DNA from: Alkalicoccus luteus
GTDB taxonomy: Bacteria; Bacillota; Bacilli; Bacillales; Salisediminibacteriaceae
DNA: 64,000 nucleotides
NCBI GenBank assembly: GCA_052061695.1
Contig: JBPZEY010000001.1
Direction: 5' to 3' (one strand)
The notes under the pieces were generated by a model. The model ran no database searches and was not told the DNA's origin. It was given only the letters and a program-made list of their open reading frames with translations. Numbering within the stretch: the stretch's first letter is position 1; each line of letters opens with the position of its first letter. The translations under genes were made by a program, and so were the position numbers. Of the stretch, positions 21,810 through 30,791 are shown one piece after another.

Positions 21810-22595
21810 TTATACCTTGTCTTTCCAGGCTTCTTGCTCTGATTCTTTCATCTGCTCTTCGACTTCCTCCGGATAGGCGGTGCGGAACAGATGTGAATCA
21901 TCGGCTATGACTTCTACCATCTTGCGGATCATATCTTCCGGATCGTACTGCTCATCTAAAATTTCTGCTGCTTCATTGATTGATTCTTCCTTCGTAAAGT
22001 GTGTGTCTGGATCGTACCACTTTTTTCGTTCTTCAAACATCCGGTCATTAAATCCAGTTTCGAACGGCCCAGGATTAATCGTAGCTACTTGTACGCCAAA
22101 CTCTTTCAGCTCTGCACGCATCGTTTTCGCGATAGATTCTATCGCATGTTTCGATGACCCATAGGCACCGAGATACGGCATCGGCACGATTCCGACGATG
22201 GAGCTGAGGAAAATGATCTTTCCTTGCTGCTTCTCCACAAATTTTTTCGCTGCGATCTGCGCGTTTTCAAGCGTACTGAATACGTTCGTCTCATAGATCT
22301 CACGCATTCTGTCTACCGGGATTTCCGAAATTGGTCCACCCTCACCGATCGCCGCATTTGCAACAAATACATCGTAATCGTAGGACTCCAGAAGCTTTTG
22401 ATCTTGTTTATCTGTAATGTCAAGCTTCACCACTTCTATATCGAGGCCTGCCGCTTCTGCCTCTTCCCGAAGCGGCGTCACCTGCGAAATGATTTCCACA
22501 CCGGCGATCACCTTGTGCCCCTTTTTTGCTAAGCCAAGTGCCGTTCCTCTGCCCAGACCTGTCGCTGCGCCTGTGATAAAAACCGTTTTACTCAT
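21810..22595 (-). CDS. Short-chain dehydrogenase/reductase (SDR family)
   Basis: The 261-residue classical SDR has the cofactor motif TGAATGLGRGTALGL, the NAA motif in VFVANAAIGEGG, a catalytic Ser in FLSSIVG, and YGSSKHA with the catalytic Tyr-Lys. The fold is complete and the acidic C-terminus is extended. The cofactor acid region (VEIIS) leaves NAD or NADP choice open. The substrate is unknown. It is monocistronic, followed by a strong terminator. Confidence 0.88.
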   Translation of the reverse strand: MSKTVFITGAATGLGRGTALGLAKKGHKVIAGVEIISQVTPLREEAEAAGLDIEVVKLDITDKQDQKLLESYDYDVFVANAAIGEGGPISEIPVDRMREIYETNVFSTLENAQIAAKKFVEKQQGKIIFLSSIVGIVPMPYLGAYGSSKHAIESIAKTMRAELKEFGVQVATINPGPFETGFNDRMFEERKKWYDPDTHFTKEESINEAAEILDEQYDPEDMIRKMVEVIADDSHLFRTAYPEEVEEQMKESEQEAWKDKV

Positions 22596-22657
22596 GTTGT
22601 CATTCCTCCTCTTTAGAAGCTATTGGCAGAATTCCCAAAAACATGTACTTGCAAACA

Positions 22658-24055
22658 TCAACTTCTTTTTTTACCGAAATGAAAGAGTCCCAGCAGCAGC
22701 CATCCTGTCATAATCACAGCAGCCACAATCAATGCAGGAACTGGTCCAAATGCAATAATAAGCGGAACTGATGCCGCTGTTACAAGTCCGCCGCCTACAA
22801 AAATATCGAGCAGCAGCTGCTTGTAGCTGAAGCCATCTTTTGCAGGAGACTCATTTTGCGGGTCTGCCAATTTAATCAATAACAAGCCGGCGGCGCTCAT
22901 TCCCATCGCTTGCCCCAGATCACCAATTCCTCGCTCGAACCAGTAGTCCGGCATGATTCGCGGAGCAATAAATAGAAAGGCAACGACGTTCCATAAAATC
23001 GCACCCGCTGCCATAATGAGAAACGGAAACAGGTGATTGCCGATCACCGTAAGTGCAAGTGTCGCGATAGCTGCTGTGATCAGCATATCAAGCGCAAGCC
23101 CCTGAATGCGGTTAATCATCCCCCGGTCGATGACATTATGTTTCACCACATTTGTTAAAAACAGCTGAACGATGACTGCTCCAATCATGGCAAGCGGAAA
23201 AAGCGGCAGATGAGTAAAAATCTCGATCTCTTCGATCCAAAGTGCTTATTCGATCAGAATCATGCCTTCCAGCATCAAAAACCCGATGGTGATGGCGACC
23301 CCAATGTATCCTAAATGAACGGTAAGGGTTTCAATGAATTCTGAATGCGTCGTTTGATGCCCGGCCGGTTCTTCCTGCTGATTTTCTTTTGCGATAAGTC
23401 CCTTCTTTTCCTCCTCGCTAATATCATCCGGGTTTTTAATAATCTCTGTTTTTCCTTTTCTGGCCGCCCACCATTCCTAAAAATACACCGGTCAGGACAC
23501 CAATGGTTGCCAGACCAATTGCCAGATCCCTGCCTTCTTCAAAACCGACAGCTTCAAACGTTCCCGACAAACCCGCCGCTGTACCGTGCCCGCCGACAAA
23601 ACTGATTTCCAGCAAGGCTCCTGCAGCTGGGTTCATGCCAAAAACCGGTGTTAATATAAGGAGCGTTAACAGTGTTCCGACAACGTACATTCCCCAGGAA
23701 ATAAAATGGGCAAATGTAATCTGCGGACCGGAAATCTCCCACATCTTTTTAATAGACGGGAACGTCATGCCGAGAAATAACGAGGCAAAGATGACGTTGA
23801 TCAGTAACCCCGGTAGCTCGCTCCACACATCCACCATGGATTGAGGAAAGAATCCTCCCTCGTCAAACAAATTCACTCCAAATTGACCTGCTATTTCAGG
23901 ACCGAGCAGCAAGCCAATTAAACCAGCAATCATCGAGCTTGGCAAAAAGAAGTTTTGAAAGAACGGTGTAAAAACGCGAATCCACTTACCGATTAAGAGT
24001 AAAATACCTAAAAATAATTAAACTGAATCCGACCAGCTCCGGACTTATATCCATC
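22658..24055 (-). pseudogene. Sodium/glutamate symporter (GltS-like), multiply disrupted
   Basis: Three segments make up one GltS-type transporter of about 465 residues. The start (MDISPELVGFS, ATG at 24055) is frameshifted in a T-tract near 24012. The middle segment contains the family signature FVGGHGTAAGLSGTFEAVGF and is frameshifted again near 23458 in a GGCCAGAAAAGG run. The next segment (EIIKNPDDISEEEKKGL) meets an in-frame TAA at 23246-23248 and then continues ALWIEEIEIFTHLPL to 22658. Three lesions show true decay or poor sequence quality. Intact, it would import glutamate with sodium. Confidence 0.82.
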
Positions 24056-24364
24056 GTCTCCCCCCCAGTGTTCATTTGGGTCTTTATGGTACTCATTTTC
24101 CAGTTAGCTTTTGTCATAAACGTGTTGCACGTAAATTAGGTCCAACTAAATAAAAACCGGCCTGCAAATAGACCGGCTCTTGGAAGTGCTCTGCACGATT
24201 AATCCCTGCTTTAGCACCATGAAAAACGCTCTGTTATGTAAATCTGTTGCGCTGTCATATCAAATCTGTTGTTCAAGAGGCTGCCATACACGCAAAAAAC
24301 CGCACAGTACTCCTGTGCGGCTGTCGGTCAAACGGCCAGCTGACTGCTCATGATGACGCGTTAC
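24056..24364. other. Intergenic region with two hairpins
   Basis: No gene is supported. It holds the presumed promoter of the GltS remnant and, at 24293-24320, a terminator for the AIM24 gene: on the minus strand CCGCACAG and CTGTGCGG form a stem followed by TTTTTTG. A weaker AACCGGCC/GACCGGCT hairpin lies near 24155-24180. Confidence 0.6.
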
Positions 24365-25042
24365 TTACTCTGTTTCAAACCCGGGCTGGACGATGACAAA
24401 TCCGTCGCCTTCAAATTTCATTTGAATCGACTCCCCGCTGCCTCGTCCTAAAAAGGTGCGGTAGTTGATGTCGGTGTGAAATTCCGGTGTGAGGCCGCCG
24501 GACCAGGCGACGGTCGCGGTCGGATCGGTGTAGACCGGCTTATCCGGCGTCACGCTTAGGGTAAGCGGCTCGAAATACGTGGTGATCGCTACTTTTCCCT
24601 CGCCTTTCAGCGTAATATTGAACAGGCCGCCTGACATCATGCCGGCGACTTTTCTCATCAGCTCAATATCCCATTCGACGGTCGGTTCAAATGCCAGCAG
24701 ATCATTGCCGTTGACCGTCAGCTGTCTGTTCCCAAGCTCCAGCACCGTCACGCGCTTTCCCTGGTCTGCCAGAAACAGATTGCCGCGGCCCGTTGCTTTC
24801 ATCAATTCGCCGCCTTCGCTCGTAAACGTTTTTTTAAACATTCGTTCCACGCCGTGCTCCAGCGCCCGCTCCCGTTCAAATTTGATCTCACCGGTATAGG
24901 AAATCATGGCACCCATTTTCGCCCAGACTTCTCCCGCAAGCTCTACTTCCAAAATGCGGTCTGACTGCAGGCCGAACGCTTCCTCGGGCCGCTCTTTACG
25001 TTCTGTTCGTTCAATAAATTGTTCAATCGAATAGCTGCTCAT
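24365..25042 (-). CDS. AIM24-family protein
   Basis: The 225-residue protein is a beta-helical AIM24/TrpRS-like domain. Hallmarks are a strand series with EVWAKMGAMISYTGEIKFER, GRGNLFLADQGKRVTVLELG and the C-terminal FHTDINYRTFLGRGSGESIQMKF. The family includes membrane-associated proteins in yeast mitochondria; in bacteria its job is unknown. The ATG at 25042 is preferred over the upstream GTG, which abuts AAGGGG. Confidence 0.85.
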   Translation of the reverse strand: MSSYSIEQFIERTERKERPEEAFGLQSDRILEVELAGEVWAKMGAMISYTGEIKFERERALEHGVERMFKKTFTSEGGELMKATGRGNLFLADQGKRVTVLELGNRQLTVNGNDLLAFEPTVEWDIELMRKVAGMMSGGLFNITLKGEGKVAITTYFEPLTLSVTPDKPVYTDPTATVAWSGGLTPEFHTDINYRTFLGRGSGESIQMKFEGDGFVIVQPGFETE

Positions 25043-25161
25043 GCGTGCGGACACCCCTTCAAATATTAAATACTTGCCAATAATACCTACGATTGGAAGA
25101 GACGGAAGGTTTCTCTTTTTTCAAGTACGGGAATGACGTGCGTAAAGAGAGGAGTGCCAGG

Positions 25162-25629
25162 ATGACAAAACCAATTGCGTTAACGAACATTCGGATCGAA
25201 CAGCAGCAGCCCCCGCACCGTTAAGCCTATCTGGAAGGATTTGAGGACCCGTTTGATTTTGGCGTTCACGGAGGTGTGAAGGAGTTTTACAGAGTCGAAC
25301 CCGAAACGGAATATCCATCCACGCTGGATCACATCGTCGCCGCTGCCGGCGGCTGACTGACCGGCACCCTTGCCGGCGCGCTGGATGCGCGTGACATCCC
25401 TCTCTATCCGGACCGACTGAAAACCGATGTACAAGGCACGATCGAAGCACCCGAAGGCGTGCTAAAAATCACGAAAATTCACTGTCATTATCACATTCAA
25501 GTGCCTCGTGGAAAACGTGACCAGGCGGAGCGCGTTCTGCCGGTGTTCGAGAAAAAATGCCCGGTCGCACAAACCTTGAAAGGCTGTGTGGAATTCATCC
25601 ACGACTGGACGATTGACGAATACGACTGA
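25162..25629 (+). pseudogene. OsmC-family thiol peroxidase-like gene with TGA at the reactive cysteine and a TAA near the start
   Basis: AGAGGAGTG precedes an ATG at 25162. The single frame reads to 25629 as an OsmC/YhfA-type protein (156 codons): DPFDFGVHGGVKEFY, STLDHIVAAAGG, then TGA (25354-25356), then LTGTLAGALDARDIP, and CPVAQTLKGCVEF with the second conserved cysteine. In OsmC proteins AAAGGC-LTGT carries the reactive cysteine, so TGA replaces that codon. A hairpin follows 25 bases later. A TAA at codon 21 (25222-25224) also interrupts the frame, without a good restart, so the gene is either decayed or has a sequence error. OsmC-like selenoproteins are known. Confidence 0.65.
25376..25392 (+). 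promoter_or_regulatory. Candidate bacterial SECIS hairpin of the OsmC-like gene
   Basis: GCGCGC-TGGAT-GCGCGT gives a 6-bp stem (one G-U) with G in loop positions two and three; the loop begins 25 bases after the TGA. A competing hairpin CCGGCA-CCCT-TGCCGG lies at 25361-25376. Confidence 0.5.
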
Positions 25630-25638
25630 ACAAGCAAA

Positions 25639-25675
25639 AGCCGGTGATTCCCTGTGGATCACCGGCTGCTTTTTA
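25639..25675 (+). terminator. Rho-independent terminator
   Basis: AGCCGGTGAT and ATCACCGGCT form a perfect 10-bp stem followed by GCTTTTTAG, just after the OsmC-like gene. Confidence 0.85.
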
Positions 25676-25714
25676 GTACCTGTTATCCTATTGCGACAGC
25701 TTTTACTGCATTCT

Positions 25715-26287
25715 TTAACCCGCAACTTGTTCCTTTCTCTCTTCCTGATGCTTGACCTTGCTCCGAAAATCTACATGAAGCCAGCCTGCTAGCAGAAGGA
25801 GCAGCACAACCATTACGCCTGGAATGGCCCAGACAGCATTTGTGACGATGGATGTTCCAAAAAGCACGAGAACCATAACAGGCGACATGACATAGAAAGC
25901 CCGTGTGTTATACAGCCAGCCATATGGAAAAAAGTGCGCTGCTACAATAACTGCTAGAAATAGGACCGCTTGTGATGGGGCCATGGAAACAGCCCAGAGC
26001 ACGAGCGGTATGTACATCACCTGTGCAACATTCAGCTGCGATCCGAGCGACGCGAGCGGATGACCGTCAAACTTCCACTTCGCTTTTAACAGCACAGAAG
26101 CTGCCATTGCAAATGGGAACATGAGTCCAGTCGCAAACAGCATTCCTATATTTTACGTATGCTGATCAAGCGGCAGAAAAAACAACATTGTAATCAGGCA
26201 CCAGATGACGCTGGCTGCCGCAATAAATGCAATCCCGTTTTTCCCCCGTAAAGAAAGCTTTTCTCTCATATGATCAAATTCTGACAT
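25715..26287 (-). pseudogene. DUF7010-like membrane protein with an in-frame TAA
   Basis: A GGAGGAAA ribosome site precedes an ATG at 26287; the frame reads MSEFDHMREKLSLRGKNGIA, passes one membrane helix, meets TAA at codon 45 (26153-26155), and continues NIGMLFATGLMFPFAMAASV to 25715. The 190-residue product would have five or six helices and ends in a charged tail. AAA (Lys) to TAA would explain the lesion. The protein family is a small membrane group of unknown function; the assignment is from memory. Confidence 0.65.
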
Positions 26288-26392
26288 CCGTTTCCTCCTA
26301 AGTGAACCGTTCAATAGACTTTAAATCATCACCCTGCCGCCTATGGACAGGGTGATCATTAAACGTTTCAATTCCTGACTTCAGGCGGTGAA

Positions 26393-28075
26393 TTAAAAAC
26401 CACCGGATCCGCCTCCTCCGCCGCCTGCTCCAGCCCCGCCGCCCGCGCTCGTTCCCGCGGAGCTATGCGTGCTCGAGGCTGCAGCTGTAGAAGAGGAGAA
26501 CTGTGTACTTGCAAACAAGCCTGCTGTCATAAACACCGGGATCATATTGTCCTGATAAGCCGGCGCCGAGCCCTGCTTCATTTTCGGCATTGATTTACTG
26601 AGCTGCCTGACGGATTTTACATTCAGCCCGAGGCCGTAAATAAAGGCGAGCTGCTGCTCATCCGGATCGAGCCGCTGCCAGTCTTCCGGCTCGTAGCCGG
26701 CAACCTCTTTTTTATAATCGTGCCACTCCCCGAGAAGCCGCCAGCCTTTTTCCGTACGCGGCTGGTGCAGCGCAGCAGCCGCAATGCCGGCGAATCCGGT
26801 GAGAAGAAGCAGTATCGCCGGTAGAAACAAGCCGAACAGGAAGTACATAACGGAGGCTGCAATGGCGCCGACTCCGGCTGCTCCCGCCAGTACTCTCAGA
26901 CCCGTTCGCGGGATTTTCAGCTCTGCCTGATTTTTCTCATGAACAACTTCCTTTGCCCAGGCCGCTTTTTTCGTTTCGAACTCGTTGTAATTCGCTTCTT
27001 TTTTCAAATGCTGCTCGAGGTCGCTCATGTTAAACGTCGTTCCATCTCCAATATCGTCGAAGAGCATCGCGGTCAATATTTGCTCATGTCCGCTTAATCC
27101 TTCGCGTGTCTTCAGCGTAAAGCTGTCTCCGTTTTGCTCGGCAAACCCTTGCCGGACAAGATCCAGAAGCGATGCCGTAAGCAGCTCGGACGTGACTGCA
27201 GGCTGCACATAAAACATCGTTGCCGGCAAACTCAGCTGCAAGTCCGGTGCTCCTTTTTCAAAGCCCTTTTCCATCGCCCGCCGTTTGTTAGGGAGATACT
27301 TGCGTCGGTCGAACCAGATCGGCACGAGCGAGAGTCCCGCAAACAGGACAATCAGAATCGGTGCAAGCGTCGTCATCACGTTTTCTCTTGCTGCTGCAGC
27401 TGCCGCTGCTTCCTCTGCTTCCCGCTCCTCAGCCTCCAAGATTTCCATCAAAGAGTCCGCGGATGTGACGGTCGCTGCCGGAAACAGCTCTGCATCAAAG
27501 GCGACGCGGAGATCCCCGTTTTCACCGGACGGAACCCGCCCCGGCAAAAAGGCGACCGTCGCTTCATCCAGCTGCTGTTCGGCGTCCTCAAGTGCATCGA
27601 ATCCGGTGCCTAAAACTTCTTCCGACGGTCCTGGTGCATGGATACGGATTTCCATGTTCTCGTAGGCTGTTTCATTCGAGCGATCAAAAAACGCATAGTC
27701 GAAATCACCAAAATCCGTATAGCGTACGACCGCGTCTTCGATCACGTACGTTAAATCAACCGTAAACGTTTCATCCTCACCGGGCCGCTGAATCCGGTGT
27801 TCGCTCTCCTCCACCTCAATTGCGAGCGGTTCACCATCTTCAAACGCTTCCACGCTGTGAATCGTCATCTCCTCCGGCTCAATCAGCGATCGGATCACGC
27901 CATTAAATTCACCCTCAAACGCATACGTAAAGGATTCCTCTACTTGCGCCGAACCGTCCTCCTGCAAGTAGGCATCGATTTCAGCATTCGTAATCTCCAG
28001 TTCAAACGCAGACGCAGCTGCCGGTCCGATGAACAGCAAAATCAGCGCTGTTAAAAAGAATAACCAGTTTTTCAT
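26393..28075 (-). CDS. DUF2207 membrane protein with a glycine-rich tail
   Basis: The 560-residue protein has a signal peptide, an extracytoplasmic DUF2207 beta domain (about residues 25-215, ITNAEIDAYLQEDGSAQVEE), a membrane helix near 232-250, a cytoplasmic segment, and two further helices (about 400-440). It ends in Ser/Ala- then Gly-rich repeats (GGGAGAGGGGGGSGGF), as is usual in this family. It is thought to be a surface or membrane-associated protein, with function unknown. GAGGTG lies before the ATG at 28075. It is monocistronic. Confidence 0.85.
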   Translation of the reverse strand: MKNWLFFLTALILLFIGPAAASAFELEITNAEIDAYLQEDGSAQVEESFTYAFEGEFNGVIRSLIEPEEMTIHSVEAFEDGEPLAIEVEESEHRIQRPGEDETFTVDLTYVIEDAVVRYTDFGDFDYAFFDRSNETAYENMEIRIHAPGPSEEVLGTGFDALEDAEQQLDEATVAFLPGRVPSGENGDLRVAFDAELFPAATVTSADSLMEILEAEEREAEEAAAAAAARENVMTTLAPILIVLFAGLSLVPIWFDRRKYLPNKRRAMEKGFEKGAPDLQLSLPATMFYVQPAVTSELLTASLLDLVRQGFAEQNGDSFTLKTREGLSGHEQILTAMLFDDIGDGTTFNMSDLEQHLKKEANYNEFETKKAAWAKEVVHEKNQAELKIPRTGLRVLAGAAGVGAIAASVMYFLFGLFLPAILLLLTGFAGIAAAALHQPRTEKGWRLLGEWHDYKKEVAGYEPEDWQRLDPDEQQLAFIYGLGLNVKSVRQLSKSMPKMKQGSAPAYQDNMIPVFMTAGLFASTQFSSSTAAASSTHSSAGTSAGGGAGAGGGGGGSGGF

Positions 28076-28151
28076 GTTCGCTCACCTCTTGTTTATCTTT
28101 TACGGAGCAAGCTGAAAAAGGTTTCTTTTTCTGACAAAAACGCTGGACTGA

Positions 28152-28373
28152 CGAAAAAGGAGGCTCGTTATTCTTGCACCTGGCTCCGGCGGCCTCTCCA
28201 TTACATTGGATTACGAACCGTACCGTTTTTCCATTTCTAAAGTCAACCACGCGTTCGCACGTGCAGGGCGCTATGAAAGCTGGGATACGATTACCCCAAA
28301 AGCGGATGATGCTTTTTTGGAAGAATTACGCCGTTACTGCCAATGGGAAGCCCGTCACTCCTGCTCATTATAA
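28152..28373 (+). pseudogene. Possible remnant of a coding sequence (C-terminal piece)
   Basis: An open frame without a start codon reads VILAPGSGGLSITLDYEPYR, then KVNHAFARAGRYESWDTITP and ends EARHSCSL at TAA. The composition is protein-like (no low complexity, mixed charges), but no homologue is recalled and its end overlaps the next gene on the other strand. It may be a leftover of a lost gene. Confidence 0.3.
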
Positions 28374-28924
28374 GAGGCCCGGATTTCCGAGAAGATATCC
28401 TGGATGAGCTCTTCGATTGCTTCACGCGGCATCTCAACGTCGATCTCTTCCATTTGAATTAAATAAGACGTATCGCGGTAATCGGTAATCACCTGCAGAA
28501 GACCCAGCGTATCTTCCGTACTAACATACAGTTCTTGTCCATCTAGTTCGAACAGCTCTCCATGATGGTCTTCGTTGTATTCCGACGGGGTCCCGCGCAA
28601 CCAGACCGGTTCCGGTCCCTGTCTGATTGTGAGCACCGGCTCTTCATGCTCATACGGCCCTTCGACTGTCGTCATATGGTCGGGCACTGCTTCTTCATCG
28701 GCATCTGCTTCCCCGGCTTGCTCCGCGTACTGCAGCAAAATCTCACTTTCGTCGTCTGCGACAGCGGCCAGCACGATCTCCATCTCTTCAAAAGACGGAT
28801 AGCTGTAGGAAATCGACACTTCCTCTCCAATCGGATCAATCACGGGCGTTTCGCTGAAAAAAATCAGCACTGCAGCCGTAATCGCGGTAATTGCTGCAAA
28901 AGCGAACAGCGTTTGTTTGTTCAT
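28355..28924 (-). CDS. Membrane-anchored acidic protein of unknown function
   Basis: The 189-residue protein has a short cytoplasmic start, one transmembrane helix (about residues 6-24) and an acidic extracytoplasmic domain (YPSFEEMEIVLAAVADDESE and later YLIQMEEIDVEMPREAIEEL). The layout resembles anti-sigma or DUF4367-type anchored sensors, but no motif confirms it. GGAGGAGAAG precedes the ATG. No family is recognised. Confidence 0.65.
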   Translation of the reverse strand: MNKQTLFAFAAITAITAAVLIFFSETPVIDPIGEEVSISYSYPSFEEMEIVLAAVADDESEILLQYAEQAGEADADEEAVPDHMTTVEGPYEHEEPVLTIRQGPEPVWLRGTPSEYNEDHHGELFELDGQELYVSTEDTLGLLQVITDYRDTSYLIQMEEIDVEMPREAIEELIQDIFSEIRASYNEQE

Positions 28925-28942
28925 AGCTTCTCCTCCTTGTAA

Positions 28943-28972
28943 AAAAAACAGCCATGCTTCGCATGACTGTTT
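28943..28972 (-). terminator. Terminator of the small membrane gene at 28980
   Basis: On the minus strand AAACAGTCATGC and GCATGGCTGTTT pair around GAA and are followed by eight T. Confidence 0.75.
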
Positions 28973-28979
28973 GGCTGCC

Positions 28980-29177
28980 TTACTCTACTCCGCTTCCACA
29001 GGAGACGGACCAGTTAAAGGCCATAAATCCGAGATCGTTTTCTGTAATCTGCTTGTTTGCTTCCACGCATGTGGAGACCGCTTCTGAATAGCCGCTGTAG
29101 CTGAACGCTGCAGCAACGATTGTACCAATAAAGAGAAGCCCCACCACGAGCATAAATTTAAGCGGTACTGCATTCAC
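28980..29177 (-). CDS. Small single-span membrane protein with two cysteines
   Basis: The 65-residue protein has one N-terminal helix (about residues 5-25), then an outside segment SYSGYSEAVSTCVEANKQIT and SVSCGSGVE at the end. The two cysteines could form a disulfide outside. The GTG at 29177 is preferred over 29186 because AGGGG is six bases upstream. No family is recognised. Confidence 0.5.
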   Translation of the reverse strand: MNAVPLKFMLVVGLLFIGTIVAAAFSYSGYSEAVSTCVEANKQITENDLGFMAFNWSVSCGSGVE

Positions 29178-29298
29178 CAAAAACACCCCTATTTATCATT
29201 GCTTTTTTCCCACCACGAGTGTATCATTCTTCCCTGTTTGATGGAAACCTATTTCCTAAAGAAATCTATTTCGATAGAAAATGCCTAATGCGACAAAA

Positions 29299-29327
29299 AA
29301 ACCGGCGTAAGCACGCCGGTTTTTTCT
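29299..29327. terminator. Bidirectional terminator
   Basis: ACCGGCGT (29301-29308) and ACGCCGGT (29313-29320) pair across AAGC with A- and T-tracts on both sides; on the minus strand it ends the YtkA-type lipoprotein gene. Confidence 0.8.
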
Positions 29328-30201
29328 ACTCTTCTTTTACCTCGAGCTCATATTGGATATGCTCGTGCACCTCTTCGTCTTCCAGGTGCACCATGATGTG
29401 ATAGCTGCCGTAGGATTCCGGTTCAAACGCTTTTTCATACGTGCCAGCCTCTGTTTCTTCTGCATCAAGCCACGTGCGCATGTCATCACCGTGCTGCCAG
29501 ATTTCCAGCCGGACCTCTCCGTTCTCCCAGGCGTCGTCCTCCCAGCTGACATCAAAGGAAATTGTCACCTCATCAAGGCCGGTCACCTGATCAGGGGTAT
29601 TCCTGTCAAGCGCCATGCTCTCATGCATCGGACCGTGTTCGTGACTGTGGTCCTCGTGATCGTGGTCGTGCTCATGATCTTCATTGTCGTGACTGTGGTC
29701 ATGATCTTCATTATCGTTGTGCTCATGGTCATCCATGCTGTCAGCGTGCTCGGTGTCTTCCGCTTCCTCAAGCTCTTCTTCATCCGGTTCGCCGACCACA
29801 ATATCGTGAACCGGCATGACGTGGGATCCGCGCGCGGTCGTGTGCGGCTGAATATGGTAGACCGCCTCATCTTCAAACGTATAGCTGACTTCATACCAGC
29901 CTTCTTCACCCGGAAGGTCAGACTCGACCATTTCGCTGCCTTCCTTGGAACCAGCCTGCCAGATTTCCCACTTTACTTCACTGGCGTCATCAACGAGCTC
30001 GTCGCCTTGCGTGACAAGCACGCGAAGCTCCGCGTCTTCACCCGGATCGAGTGCTTCCGGAGCCTCAATTTCCGCTTCAAGCGGCTCCAGATTGATTTCG
30101 TCCACTCCAACAGCACCGCTTTGTTCATTGTTGTTTTCTTCAGCTGTTCCGCAGGCAGCTAGTAATCCAACCGCCGCTGTTAGTATCCATGCTTTTCTCA
30201 T
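29326..30201 (-). CDS. YtkA-like lipoprotein with a central His-rich segment
   Basis: A lipoprotein signal (LLAACGTA) is followed by two YtkA-like beta domains (about residues 35-140 and 195-288) separated by 55 residues rich in His, Asp and Glu (HEHNDNEDHDHSHDNEDH). YtkA-like domains occur in extracytoplasmic copper-handling and related proteins; the His-rich part suggests metal binding. AGGGGG lies before the ATG. The gene is 18 bases downstream of a DeoR-NosL-type regulator, in the same transcript, which supports a copper or similar metal role (inference). Confidence 0.8.
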   Translation of the reverse strand: MRKAWILTAAVGLLAACGTAEENNNEQSGAVGVDEINLEPLEAEIEAPEALDPGEDAELRVLVTQGDELVDDASEVKWEIWQAGSKEGSEMVESDLPGEEGWYEVSYTFEDEAVYHIQPHTTARGSHVMPVHDIVVGEPDEEELEEAEDTEHADSMDDHEHNDNEDHDHSHDNEDHEHDHDHEDHSHEHGPMHESMALDRNTPDQVTGLDEVTISFDVSWEDDAWENGEVRLEIWQHGDDMRTWLDAEETEAGTYEKAFEPESYGSYHIMVHLEDEEVHEHIQYELEVKEE

Positions 30202-30218
30202 GTTCGTATCCCCCTACA

Positions 30219-30791
30219 TTATGTATGCGAAGATTGGCAGGAGCAGCCCATATCCTGTTTCACAAATTGGACCGCCTCATCATAATTCATCAGGCTTCCG
30301 CCAAAACCAGCCGCAAATTTCCGCGCTTCCTCCTGCCTCTGGAAGATGAGCGTCTGCGGGCTGCAGCAAAACAACGGCAGTGAGCTGTTCATAACGAATA
30401 CACCCTGGCGAACATTGATGGTCGTATCGAGTAAAAAATCCCGGCCGATCATCTGCACCACCTCATCACTTTTTTCGTCAAACCGCAGCAGCGCACAGTG
30501 GCCGCAGCACGCTTTTTCCTGTGAGCGATTATTGTACACAAGCTGCACCGAAAGTCTGTCTCCAGCCGGCTTTTGACAGTATGCGCACGTGTCGCTTCCA
30601 GTCTGCTCCGGAACGAGCGCGGTGATTCCGCGGGACGTTTTTTGTACGCGTCCCTCTTGTTCGAGCTTTTGCACATCCCGATAAATCGTCATCTCTGACA
30701 CCTGACAGACGCGGCTGATATCGGACACCTGCACCACATCGTGATGATGAACCATATCCACTATGATTTTCTGACGTTCTAATGGCTTCAT
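30219..30791 (-). CDS. DeoR-type HTH fused to a NosL-like domain
   Basis: Residues 1-60 form a DeoR helix-turn-helix (PLERQKIIVDMVHHHDVVQV, MTIYRDVQKLEQEGRVQK). The remainder carries two Cys pairs (CAYCQ, CCGHC) and a NosL-like segment: VRQGVFVMNSSLPLFCCSPQ and ARKFAAGFGGSLMNYDEAVQF, ending GCSCQSS. NosL-type domains bind Cu(I). The fusion suggests a metal-responsive regulator, probably of the lipoprotein gene just downstream. No DeoR sugar-phosphate sensor is present. Confidence 0.78.
   Translation of the reverse strand: MKPLERQKIIVDMVHHHDVVQVSDISRVCQVSEMTIYRDVQKLEQEGRVQKTSRGITALVPEQTGSDTCAYCQKPAGDRLSVQLVYNNRSQEKACCGHCALLRFDEKSDEVVQMIGRDFLLDTTINVRQGVFVMNSSLPLFCCSPQTLIFQRQEEARKFAAGFGGSLMNYDEAVQFVKQDMGCSCQSSHT

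Noticed and set aside
22658..24055. Selenocysteine or other recoding in the GltS-like gene
   Set aside because: The in-frame stop is TAA, not at a catalytic residue, and two frameshifts are also present.
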